Shown one piece after another: positions 22,800-32,915 of a DNA stretch of 64,000 nt. Each line of letters begins with the position of its first letter. The first letter of the stretch is position 1. The notes below the pieces were generated by a model. The model searched no databases, was not told the origin of the DNA, and saw only the letters and a program-made list of their open reading frames with translations. Both the position numbers and the translations under genes were made by a program. The stretch lies in the NCBI GenBank assembly GCA_047967505.1, contig CM106538.1, one strand, 5' to 3'. Source of the DNA: Dipteris shenzhenensis. Taxonomy: Eukaryota > Polypodiophyta > Polypodiopsida > Gleicheniales.

Positions 22800-23345
22800 G
22801 GTGAAGAAGAAGGGAGAGAGAAGAAAAAAAACCAGGGGGAGACAGCGGGGAGGAGGGAAGAGGAGGGGAGGATAGGGGAGAGGAGTGGAGGATAGGGGGA
22901 GAAGAGGAGTAGAGGAGAGGGGAAGGAGAAGGGAGGAAAAGCAGCAGCACGCTGCAGCGGGGGGAAAGCAGCAGCAGGAGCGGGGGGGGAGCAGCAGGCT
23001 GCAGTGGGGGGGGGAGCAGCAGCAGGGGCGGGGGGGGGAGGAGGCTGCAGCGCAGGGGGGGGACGCTGCAGCGCGGGGGAAGGGGCAGTGCGGGGGAGAG
23101 GGCAGGTAGGAGGGGGCAGCGAGGAGGGAAGGGAGGGGGCAGGCAGGAGGGAGCAGGAGGAGCAGCAGGGAGCGGGGAGAGAGGCAGCAGGGAGCGGGGA
23201 GAGGAGCAGCAGCAGGAGGGAAGGGAGGGGGCAGCGAAGGGGAGCGGGAGGAGCAGCAGGGAGCGGGGGAGCAGCAGTGAGCGGGGAGAGCAGCAGGGAC
23301 CGAGGAGAGCAGCGGTGAGGAGGGGAACTGGAGGAGCGGGGAGCA
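22800..23345 (-). promoter_or_regulatory. LINE A 5' UTR: pyrimidine-rich tandem tract
   Basis: On the - strand this is several hundred bases of C/T built from CTGCTGCTCCCC-like words, followed by ordinary sequence to the ORF1 ATG. The copy at 34290-34960 has the same composition and words at the same place relative to ORF1. It is therefore a family feature. Open frames through it on either strand are low-complexity artefacts. Confidence 0.8.
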
Positions 23346-24483
23346 GCAGCAGTTCTAAATTCTTTGGAAGAGCAGCCTTTATCTGTAAAGGCTCTTTGTC
23401 TTGCTCTAGTCTCCCATTTAGCCAGTTTCCTGTGATCATTTAGTTTAAGACAATGTCTAGCCTGGCATAGTGTTGTTTGCTCATGCATGGACAACGAACG
23501 AAGATAGCTGAGTTCAGTGAGGTCTTGACAAGTGAATTTGGCCTGAGCAATGGTTTCCCTCAGAGTCTTCATGTAAGACTTGCCATAAGCTCTAATCACA
23601 ACTTGCATTTTGGAAACAAAAGAATCCCAGGCATCACAATATGAATATGGTTGCGAGAAGACAGAGAATGAGATGCTTCAGTAACCATGGCCTTGAAAGC
23701 AGCCTGTTGCAAATAGCTATTGTTTACGATCAGATGTCACCTTTGTGGCAATCTCTCATTTGACATAGCATGAAAGGATAGCTGCAACCATAGAGGTGCA
23801 TGATCTGAATGCACTAAGGCATAGTCAATCCACATTTTGCATGTAAAATCCCCATTTTGTTGTGGAGCTACACTATACCATCGATCCAGACGTGCCTGAT
23901 AAGAAGAAATGGCATTATGTTGGAAGGTGTATCCAGGTGACAAAGGCTGCAATTCCTTCCAAAGGTCAACCAAATCCAGATGCATCAGTAATTGGGACCA
24001 TGCATGCCTTTCAGGAGTTAACATATGATCATGTCTGGAGGTATTGTCACCCTGTTGTGGAGCATTATTGAAATCCCCACATATGAAGGCATGATATCTC
24101 CATGGATATTGTTGCATGGCATCCCAAATTGCAGTTCTTTCTCTAGAGGATTGAGGTGCATAAATAGAAGCAAATTCAAACACCTCTCCTCGAATAATGC
24201 ATTGAAGAACAAGCCATCTGCCCTTGTTGTCATTTAAAGCAATAACTGGTTGAAGCTCATGTTTGATCAAAAGGACTACCCCTGAGAAAGAGTGCTCCCC
24301 AGCATAGAAAATATCATAACCACAGTAGTGTCCTGTCTTTCTTGCATAGACGTGTTGGTTGTGTTCTTGTAATGCCACTATGTAAGGCTGAAATCTATTG
24401 ATGTACAGCCACACAGATTTCCATTTCCTATTGTCACACAGCCCCTGGACATTGAGTGTAAAACATTTGATATCAGCAGTCAT
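23346..24483 (-). pseudogene. LINE B ORF2, endonuclease and linker, cut by LINE A
   Basis: The frame 23737-24483 is an APE-type endonuclease. It has IKCFTLNVQGLCDN with the metal-binding Asn, IVALQEHNQH, FICGDFNNAP, RLDRWYSV and HSDHAPLWLQL. After a frameshift, 23370-23608 carries the region before the RT (SSKEF at the end). There the LINE A pyrimidine tract starts, so LINE A inserted just N-terminal of the RT. The EN looks catalytically complete, and a 15-kb run of other elements replaces the RT. The start ATG lies in MTADIKCF, 57 bases after the ORF1 stop at 24540. Confidence 0.88.
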
Positions 24484-24539
24484 ATTTACAGATATTTATA
24501 GTAATATAACAACTATGTACAGCAGCAAAATTCATGATG

Positions 24540-25775
24540 TCAGCCCTGCATTTCTATCTCAGGGTCAAGGCCTCTCCCCTCAGAAGAAGTAGCCACCTGA
24601 GGAGTAGACAGCAAAGCAGCAACCTCTTCTTCAGGGAAGAGTGTTCTGCTAGCTGTCACTGCAGGCCATGTGATCCCAATTCCTGTATTGACCTCTGGGG
24701 TGTTTCCACTAGAAGACGCACCATTCCAAGTGCGAGGGGGTGGAAGTCTTTGAGCAGAAATAACTTTTCTTGGACTTTGCCATCCATCAGTTGGAGGTTT
24801 GTGTCCTTTTGTCGAGGGTTGAATAGCAGGAGGTGAATGTGAAAAAACATTCCCATTTGAAACCACTAGAGCTTTGCCTTTATCCTGATTTCCAGAAAAC
24901 TATCTACTATCTTTGTTTTTATTTGCAATGGAGGTAGGAGCATCCTTAGTAGGCATTTGAACCGACAAAGTGGCAGGAGGCATTTTATGCTGATTCATTG
25001 GACACTGTGAAGCCATGTGTCCAAATTTTTTGCACTCAAAACAAGCCCCTGCAAATAATCCCCATTTCAGTTTATAAAAAGCACTTCCCATGTCCACATT
25101 ATTCACCGTGACTGAATAAGAGTCCGGTGTGGGATTTTTAGTATCCCAGAGAATGCAAAATCGATTCGAGTTGCCATTAGGCCGTGGTGGGCAGACCACT
25201 TTGCCTAAAGATGCTGCAATTTTAGGCAAGAGTGAGGCCATGCATTGTGAGAAGTCTACAACTTCAACCCAGACCGGGCATCTGTGTCGGATTAAAGCGT
25301 GAAAATCTCTTGTGGGAGACCATGGCAATACATGCACCATTTGCTGCCCAAAATAGAGAGGCGAATGTTCCAAAAGCATTTGTCTGTGTATCTCATCCAC
25401 CGTGATAACCTCAAAAAACCCCCTGGCTGCATAGTGTACTTTGCAAACAAATGAGCCAGCCACTGTGCGAGTCAACCAGTTGCCTATCTTTGTGGCAGGT
25501 GGCATCTGGCCTGGAAAAAATAATATGACTGTAGTTTTAGCATATTCTTTGACTGGATCCACAATTTCATCTACTTCAACCATGAGGCCAACTGAAGGAA
25601 CCAAGTCTTTCCACTCTTTCCTTGTGTCTGCAAATCCTTCATGCATGACATCATAGACCAGTTGGGCCTCAAGAGTATCATGTACCGGGTCATGCTGACC
25701 CTCAGCTTGCTTTTGCTTCTTGCAATGAACCGAACGCTCCTTTTGAAACGTTTTTTCATAGGAATATTTAGCCAT
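24540..25775 (-). pseudogene. LINE B ORF1 (DUF4283-like + CCHC), one in-frame stop
   Basis: I take the ATG at 25773-25775 (MAKYSYEKTF) as the start. Upstream codons in the same frame are hydrophobic leader translation. The protein has an RNA-binding-like N-terminal half (GNWLTRTVAGSFVCKVHY, ARGFFEVITV, PVWVEVVDF) and a knuckle CFECKKFGHMASQC at about residue 245. A TAG at 24900-24902 then interrupts a frame that otherwise continues unbroken to 24540. ORF1 would be about 410 residues, close to the ORF1-only copy at 10919. It binds element RNA in a particle with ORF2 protein (family knowledge). The single stop is the only visible lesion. Confidence 0.8.
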
Positions 25776-26189
25776 AGCTTTGTAAAAAGTGGAACTCAGA
25801 AAGGAGGTACTTGTAAAAGGGTAGTGGAGTAAAAAAACCAGTCCCAAAAAAATGCCCACAGGAAGCCCACAAAGAAGAGAAAAAGAGTATATTTGTAAAG
25901 AGATAGAAGGGAAAGAGGGATGTAGAGGTCGAGAGAAGATAATAACAGTTTTGTAGAGGAAGAAGAGAGAAAAACCAGTAAAAAAACCCAGATGAACTAT
26001 ATTTCAGAGGAAAAAGGAAGATTTTGGCGATGGGAAAGGTGCAGCAGACCCAAAGACTGAAGAGGAGAAAAAACAGGAGCAAAAGCCTTCAAAATCAGCA
26101 CGTGGATGTAGTCCGGAAGCAAAACCCTGCGTGGAAACGATCCAGGAACCGGAGATGGACTGGGAGCAGCAAAACTGTAGCAAGCGGAA

Positions 26190-26252
26190 ATGTCCGTACA
26201 GGCCGTACACCTGTACGGAATCCGTACGGAGCTCGGACGGGCTGTACGGCTG
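26190..26252 (-). promoter_or_regulatory. GTAC-core cluster in the LINE B 5' UTR
   Basis: Five GTAC sites fall within about 55 bases (tccGTACagg, ccGTACacc, tGTACgga, ccGTACgga, tGTACggc). The leader runs from the ORF1 ATG at 25775 to about 26340, where CT/CA repeats begin. The same motif cluster sits in the leader of the ORF1-only LINE. Confidence 0.5.
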
Positions 26253-26340
26253 GTGATAAATGCTCCAGATCACTGGTTTTTGGGCTCTGATGCAGCGCAG
26301 CTGGGAGCTGAGGCTCACGGGCTGGTTGCTTGAGGCTCTA

Positions 26341-26575
26341 GAGCTCACACACCTCTCTCTCTCTCTCACACACCACCTCTCTCTCACGCACCTCCCAAAC
26401 ACATACACACACACACACACACACACACTCTCTCTCTCTCTCAAGTACCAAGTGCATATGGGATATCCCAAAGTGACACGTGGCACTCACACATGACTCA
26501 CACATGAACTACTACAAGATCTCCTAGTACAACTCACCAACCAAACCACACAGACACACATACACACACACACAC
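26341..26575. repeat. CT/CA microsatellites flanking LINE copies
   Basis: (CT)n and (CA)n blocks fill 26346-26442 at the LINE B 5' end. After about 110 bases of ordinary sequence, a CAGACACACATACACAC block at 26549-26575 abuts the tail of the next LINE copy. Confidence 0.92.
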
Positions 26576-27390
26576 TTTTTTTTTTTTGGTAATATCCAGT
26601 GCAATATATTTATATGCTCATAAATTTACATGATGGGAGGTCTCCGAAATGGAGAGTATCTTAAAGAACAGAAACATAAAAAGAAAAGCTCTATGCAAGA
26701 AGCATCCATATCACCCTCATGGCAGGCATCATATAAGGATTGCTGCAATGAGGCTCGGAAAGATTCATATGACTTGTGAATCTGCCGACCCAAGTATGCC
26801 AAATTATGCTCACTCCAGATTGTCCAAAGAGCCCAATATCTCACCCAAGAGAGAAATAGTGAGTATTGAGACAAAGACCTCATAAATCTGCCAAAGAGCC
26901 AGAAATGTTTCCCAAATCTGTGACTCGGGAAACGGAGCCGAAGATAATCTGAAATTCTCCTGAGGAGGATCCTAGAACATGGGCAGTGCCAAAGCAAATG
27001 AAGAACAGTCTCTGAAGGAGCCTGACATCTTAAACATGTGGATGGTGCAATGCGACGTTTAGCAAGTGTGACCCCCACTGACAATGTCCTTGTCATACAT
27101 CTCCAAAGAAAAAGTCTTTGTTTCAATGGCATTTTACACTTCCATAACATCCCGAGATTCTTCCGCCACCATGAGAGGGGCTTCCTTATATGCCACGGGG
27201 AATTAGCATATTGTTGAATCCATGGAGCAGGTTGAAGAAGCCTGTAGGCTTTGATGGAGGTTAAGGCAGGAAGAGGAACAGGATGAGTGCATGTAGCAGA
27301 GGGTTGCAATTGCCAATCCGTAAGCCTGTCTGTGTTAGCCATTGGAGGAACAGGTAAAAAAGAATGTAATAAATCAGCAATTTTCTTCCA
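26576..27390 (-). mobile_element. LINE B, short 5'-truncated copy
   Basis: The tail T12 at 26576-26587 follows CACACACAC. The frame 26626-27342 covers the ORF2 C-terminus, with KMPLKQRLFLWRCM and the zf-RVT box CLRCQAPSETVLHLLWHC. It is about 95 per cent similar by eye to 27398-28200 next to it. The 5' junction lies in TTCTTCCATACACAC, where the neighbour's tail begins. Confidence 0.9.
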
Positions 27391-27397
27391 TACACAC

Positions 27398-30300
27398 TTT
27401 TTTTTTTTGGGTAATATCTAGTGCATATATTTATATGATCATAAATTTACATGATGGGAGGTCTTTAAAATGGAGAGTATCCCAAAGTTCAGAAGCATAA
27501 AAAGAAAAGCTGTATGCAAGAAGCATCCATATCACCCTCATGGCAGGCATCATACAAGGATTGCCACAATGAGGCTCGGAAAGATTCATATGACTTGTGA
27601 ATCTGCCGACCCAAGTATGCCAAATTATGCTCACTCCAGATTGTCCAAAGAGCCCAATATCGCACCCAAGAGAGAAATAGTGAGTATTGAGACAAAGACT
27701 TCATAAATCTGCCAAAGAGCCAGAAATGTTTCCCAAATCTATGACTCGGGAAACGGATCCGAAGATAATCTGAAATTGTCCTGAGGAGGATCTTAGTACA
27801 CGGGCAGTGCCAAAGCAAATGAATAACAGTCTCTGAAGGAGCCTGACATCTTAAACATGTGGATGATGCAATGCGACGTTTAGCAAGTGTGACCTCCACT
27901 GACAATGTACCTGTCATACATCTCCAAAGAAAAAGTCTTTGTTTCAATGGCATTTTACACTTCCATAACATCGTGAGATTCTTCCGCCACCATGAGAGGG
28001 GCTTCCTTATATGCCACAAAGAAATAGCATATTGCTGAATCCATGGAGCAGGGTGAAGAAGCCTATAGGCTTTGATGGAGGTTAAGGTAGGAAGAGGAAC
28101 AGGATGAGTGCATGTAGCAGAGGGTTGCAATTGCCAATCCGTAAGCCTGTCAGTGTCAGCCACAGGAGGAATAGGTAGAAAAGGATGTAATAAATCAGCA
28201 ATTTTCTTCCATATAGACATATGATGCATTCCCAATGCATAGGAAGCAGTGGCTTGAGGAAAAGATAAGACATATCCCCGATCATCTACCACATCATGTA
28301 TGTATCTAATTCCCAATTTCATGAGATTGTAGGCCTGAACAGGTTCCTGTAAAGCTAGCGGAATTGCAAAAATGGCACTCCAATGAATACTTTCTTTCCT
28401 CATTGAGTTTGTCCCCGAGCAACTATCAGGAGCCCATGTGACCTCAGAAAGTACTTGTTTCCAGTCAAGTATCAGAGCAGTAGAGAAAGGACAGCTAGGT
28501 ATCTCCCCTACAAATCTGCCAATGACAACCTCCCAATGATCAATAGTCCAATGACCATAAGCACAAGTCCTCATGTTGACACACATGGATGCTAGCATAC
28601 AAGTCCATGGCTGTTGTTGGCGGAAAAAAGTATGCAGCATAGTCGCCTTCCTTGCAAGCACATGATATCTTATATTGAGGACATTAAGTCCACCATGCAT
28701 CCTAGGAGAGCATACCATTTCCATCTTCATCAGTCTCAATGCTTTCACAGCAGTTTTTGCCCTCCATAACATCTCCATAGCTTGAGACATGAAGGCGGAA
28801 ATATCCCTGGAGGACCAATGTATCAAAGGCAAATAGAACTGGACATAGGACATTACAATGGACTGTACTATTCTGAGCCTGACATGAAGAGGCAAAGTAG
28901 AAATCGTCCAGTATTATAGTTTATGTTGAAGCCTTTGGAAGATCCATTTTAGCTGTTGCTTCCTGGTGATATGCCATCCTATGGGATATCCCAAATGCCT
29001 GACTACATCTTTGGAATGCACCACCTGACCTAGCCAAAGAATAGAATGCCAATCACATTGTGTCAGGGGAAGTAATTTAGATTTGTCAAAATTGACATGC
29101 AATCCATCTGCCAAACCATACAATGAAAGAGTGGTCATAAGCATGTGAACTTCCCGGGGAGAATTCTTTGGCATAAAGAAGGAATCATCAGCATATGCTT
29201 GTGCCAAAAAAGATGCAGCCCCAGGGATTTTAAGACCAGTCATCTGTCCTGTGTTTGTAAGATGATCAAGATACATCAAAAGGGGATGAGTCGCAATGGC
29301 ATAGAAGAGAGCACTAAGAGGGCAGCCCTGCCTAACTGATCGACCCAATGTCCATGACTGAGACAGATGACACCCAAGAATGCACTGAGAAGTAGAGTTA
29401 GAATAAAGCCAGTAAATTGCATTTGCTATCTTGGGACCAAAGCCTAACTTTGTCATGATTTGAGAGATAAAATCCCATTGAACAGTATCAAATGCCTTAG
29501 CAATATCCACCTGCAATATAAGGACATCTTGATGCAAATACTTAGCATATTCAATTGCAGTCAAGGCATTGGAAATATTATCATGGATTTGTCTTCGCGG
29601 CACAAATCCATACTGATGAGGATGAAGTCCCGCATCCAGTATCCTGTGAAGCCTATGCACAATCATTTTGGTAATGAGTTTGTAAACTACAGGCATCAAA
29701 GTAATAGGCCTCCAATCTGACATATTGTCACATAGATGTTTTTAGACATGAGTTTTTCTTTCAAGTAGCATGCAGACCCTGGAAAAAGGCTTTTGATGAG
29801 CAGCCCTTATCCATGAGGGGCTTCATTCTTGCCCTAATCTGCCATTTGTGCAATTTCCTTTGATCATTAACAGTCAATTTAATCCGAGCATGTGAAAGGG
29901 AATCATTTTCTGATTCAGAGAGAGGCCTTAAATGTGAAAATTCAGTCAATTGTTGTGCTGTCCTTTTTGCCCATTTAACCTCATTCCTCCATTTAGTCAT
30001 ATGCCAGTTTCCATACTCCCTAATGACATTCTGTATACGAGAGACAAAACTGTCCCAGGCATAATCCATGTCCTCCTGGGCATGCAAAGGCAAGGGATGA
30101 ATTGCAAGTCTTATCATTTGCTGGAAATAGTGATGTCGGAAATAAACCTGATTAACATGCAATAATCTACTGGAAAGGGGTGGCAAATCATCCAGTGGCA
30201 TACCAAGGTGCAAATTCATCCATAATGGGGCATGATCTGACAAGCCCAATGAGAAATCTATAAGGAGATGAGGGCTAAAATCTGCATATTGTTGTGGGTA

Positions 30301-30528
30301 AAACAAATACCATCTGTGAAGCCTTGCCCATTGTGTAGTAAGTGCATTATGATGAAAAGTATATCCAGGCACTGATCCTTGGAGAAGCAGCCATAAATCT
30401 TCAGCCTGCACAGAAAGAAGCATGCTATCCCATTTCTGCCTTTCCAATAATAGCATATGAGATCTTGAAGTGGTGTTATCTCTTGGCAGAGGGGAATTAT
30501 CAAAATCTCCACAGATGAATGCACACTT
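27398..30528 (-). mobile_element. LINE B, long copy (EN remnant, RT, zf-RVT)
   Basis: The tail T11 at 27398-27408 follows CATACACAC. The frame 27489-28895 holds the post-RT region and zf-RVT box. The frame 28914-29723 is RT: ITLMPVVYKLITKMIV, LQVDIAKAFDTVQWD, LGRSVRQGCPLSALFY and AQAYADDSFFM. A stop/frameshift at 28896-28913 separates the two. Between 29723 and 29761 the N-terminal part of RT is deleted, joining DKGCSSKAFF to SDWRPITLMP. EN survives from ICGDFDNSP (about 30510) onward (SDHAPLWMNL). The 5' truncation at about 30525 meets a (CA)n tract. Confidence 0.9.
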
Positions 30529-30726
30529 ACACACACACACACACATATACATATATATAAATATAGATATACAATATACATATACATACACATACAAATA
30601 CACATATACATGTACATGTACATACATTGATGTATGCATGTATGCATGCATGTATGTATGTATGTATGTATGTATGTATGCATGTATGTATATATGTATA
30701 ATGCATATGTAAACTGATGGAGTCTC

Positions 30727-30763
<37 letters not shown>

Positions 30764-31046
30764 TGAGCAAGCGAGGAGAGGTGGATGTAGAGGGTGGAAT
30801 GCAGGGTGGAGCAGGGGGTCCAGAAGGGTTCAGCGAGAGGCTGTATGCCATCTGTACAATGGTGCAAGTACACACACATATATACATATATATAAGTATA
30901 GATATACATATACATACACATACAAATACACATATACATGTACATGTACATACATGTATGCATGCATGCATGCATGTATGTATGTATGTATGTATGTATG
31001 CATGTATGTATATATGTATAATACATATGTAAACTGATGGAGTCTC

Positions 31047-31085
<39 letters not shown>

Positions 31086-31190
31086 TGAGCGAGCGAGGAG
31101 AGGTGGATGTAGAGGGTGGAATGCAGGGTGGAGCAGGGGGTCCAGAAGGGGTCAGCGAGAGGCTGTATGCCATTTGTACAATGGTGCAAG
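30529..31190. repeat. Compound CA/TA/CATG microsatellite, tandemly duplicated with 320-bp period
   Basis: (CA)n, then mixed TATA/CATA and GTAT/GCAT repeats, a conserved AAACTGATGGAGTCTC block (30711 and 31031), a (GA)n tract (about 30729-30760 and 31049-31081), then about 110 bases of unique-looking purine-rich sequence. The whole set repeats once with a 320-bp period. Long open frames here are repeat translations and not genes. Confidence 0.88.
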
Positions 31191-32067
31191 TCTTCACACG
31201 CAGTACAGACAGTGGGGCTGGAAGGGGGTGGGATGGGGCACTGATGAGGCAAGAAGGGGTGGGAAACAGGGATCAATTGTGTCAAAGCAGGGGGGGGGGA
31301 CCTGAGGGCTGAAAGAATGTGAAATGGGCTGAAGGAGGCAGAGGTAGAGGTAGGCTGAAGGGGAGGCAGACTAGGGAAACAGTGAGGGAGAGTTGGGTTG
31401 GAGACAAGGGATGGAAGGAGGGAGGAGCATGTTCAGGAGCTGGGGAGCTCAAGATCCTTCATCAAAACCCAAAATCCCTTTTATAAGACCCTGTTGGGAA
31501 GCTAAATTCGAATTCTAGCTTTAGTAGCTGCATGTCTTAAGAATGCTTAGCAAGATCTTGAATGAAAACAAAGCATGGAACATTTTACGTGCACTTTGCT
31601 CCTGAAGAGAGTAAGCTATCAAACCTAATAGCAGGTTCCATTCATTGTCTGGAGTCCATCTTACCACGCGGCCTAAAACATGTTTGCTCAATGGCTTGAA
31701 TTGGGATTTCCTTATTAGTAGTAGGAGAAAGGGTGGCATGCCATCTGACCATGAAGTCTACGTTCAAGATGAGAGGGCCCACTATGTCAGATTATTTTGA
31801 CTATTCCAATCGGACCATGATTTTGCTACTTCCGACAATCTAGGTGTGCTTAACTTGTAGTCTGAGACTTTAGAAAAGTGTCCAAGGTGTCTTTTGGTTA
31901 TGTGAAAATTTTACTAAACCCTCTTATCGTCGCAGATCTCAATTTATTGAGCGTGTTAATATGGAAAAAAAAATTAAGGTATAAGACTTTTTGCTGGGTC
32001 CACAATGTTTTTGTTATGTGCCCAAAATCTACTTAATGTTTTGGACCATTCACGTGTCTGTATGCAG
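31191..32067. other. Purine-rich remnant, then intronic sequence to the next exon
   Basis: 31191-31490 is G/A-rich and resembles the leader of the ORF1-only LINE at 12330-12778, so it may be an orphan leader. 31491-32067 has no recognised repeat or gene and ends in the acceptor TATGCAG for the exon at 32068. Confidence 0.4.
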
Positions 32068-32180
32068 GTTAACCTTGGAATGGTTATAAAGGATAACACT
32101 ACTGAGTTTTCCGTACTGGTAGACCATGCTGTAGGTGGCTCAAGCATTGGAAGTGGACAGTTGGAGCTCATGCTACACAG
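32068..32180 (+). CDS. Alpha-mannosidase (GH38), next exon
   Basis: 113 bases encode VNLGMVIKDNTTEFSVLVD, then HAVGGSSIGSGQLELMLH, ending two bases into an Arg codon. It continues the exon at 15969 without loss of a residue (…GNYYP|VNLG…). It carries the conserved D-x-A-x-G-G-S-S and Q-L-E-L-M-L-H-R-R segments of the C-terminal beta-rich half of GH38 enzymes. The acceptor is TGCAG and the donor is GTCGAT, a weak but usable GT site. The intron to the next exon is 112 bases. Confidence 0.93.
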
Positions 32181-32292
32181 GTCGATTATGCAACATATCC
32201 TATTGTCAATGTATAATAAGTTCAAATCGCAGGAACTTGGGTTTGCCCCTGTACAATATGGACATCAAAAGATTCATGTATATATGTAACAG

Positions 32293-32377
32293 GCGTTTGC
32301 TGAACGATGATGGGAGGGGAGTGGGTGAAGCTTTGGATGAGGCTGTTTGTTTGGGCAGTAACTGCGAAGGCTTGACT
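32293..32377 (+). CDS. Alpha-mannosidase (GH38), third exon in window
   Basis: 85 bases complete the split Arg codon and encode RLLNDDGRGVGEALDEA followed by VCLGSNCEGLT. The R-x-L-x-D-D-G-R-G-V-G-E motif is diagnostic for this region of lysosomal-type alpha-mannosidase. Acceptor TGTAACAG, donor GTAAGA, phase 0. The following exon should carry the conserved W-R-R-x-x-G-Q region; I could not find it through 64000, which would make the next intron at least 31.6 kb. Confidence 0.93.
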
Positions 32378-32469
32378 GTAAGACACTTTTGATACTGTCT
32401 TAAAAAATATTTACTTGAAAATCAGTGGGAAAGAAAGTCAAGATGTCTACATATATGTACTTAAACGAT

Positions 32470-32760
32470 CGTGTGCTGTAGTAGGCCAGATTCACAAACC
32501 GAGACCACCTGCATTATTCCTTGAAGGATGGGTTCGCAGCTTTTGGTCTCCCAAGGTCTAGTAGTCACGACCATCCGTTTCTTAGAAATGGTTGTATTGT
32601 GTTCATTTTTGAAAAGTGTGAGATGGTTACAGAAGTGGTCCACAAAGGAACCTGGACGATTAGGAATCAACCACTATCAGCTCAGCTGTGTGAACCTTCT
32701 TTTAGTCCATACTGTCCTCCTCCGTCCAAAGCCCCTATCTGGGTGAGTTCCCTGACCTTC
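32470..32760 (+). pseudogene. LINE ORF1 DUF4283-like fragment
   Basis: Frames on + read LEGWVRSFWSPKV, then (shifted) NGCIVFIFEKCEMVTEV, then HKGTWTIRNQPLSAQL and PPSKAPIWVSSL. This matches the DUF4283 pattern (an F-x-F strand, a 'G-P-W-x-I-x-x-x-x-L' turn, then 'P-V-W-V-R-L'). It is an isolated piece on the sense strand of the gene, near the donor of the third exon. It differs from the LINE A and LINE B ORF1 sequences, so a fourth family is likely. Confidence 0.5.
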
Positions 32761-32915
32761 CGCTTTTTCTTTTTCCTTAAATTGAGACCCTTTGTTCTCC
32801 GCTGGGCCAATTCCTTGGAGTAGAAACAGAGAAGTTTATCAACCCGAGAGGCAACCCCCAAGCTTGTGTCCTGATGTAATTCAAAAGGACATCTCTTGTG
32901 CCCCTGGCCTTGTCC

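Noticed and set aside
22691-23608. 305-residue - strand frame joining LINE B sequence to a Pro/Ser-rich peptide
   Set aside because: The first 90 residues are LINE B linker; the rest is read-through of the LINE A 5' UTR tract. It is an insertion artefact.
30729-30760. (GA)n tracts as GAGA-factor promoter elements
   Set aside because: They occur inside duplicated microsatellite blocks with no gene downstream in a suitable position.
29761-31285. Long frames rich in Tyr/Ile/His/Met across the TATG/CATA repeats
   Set aside because: Translation of microsatellites; the only real coding part is the LINE B EN remnant downstream of about 30528.
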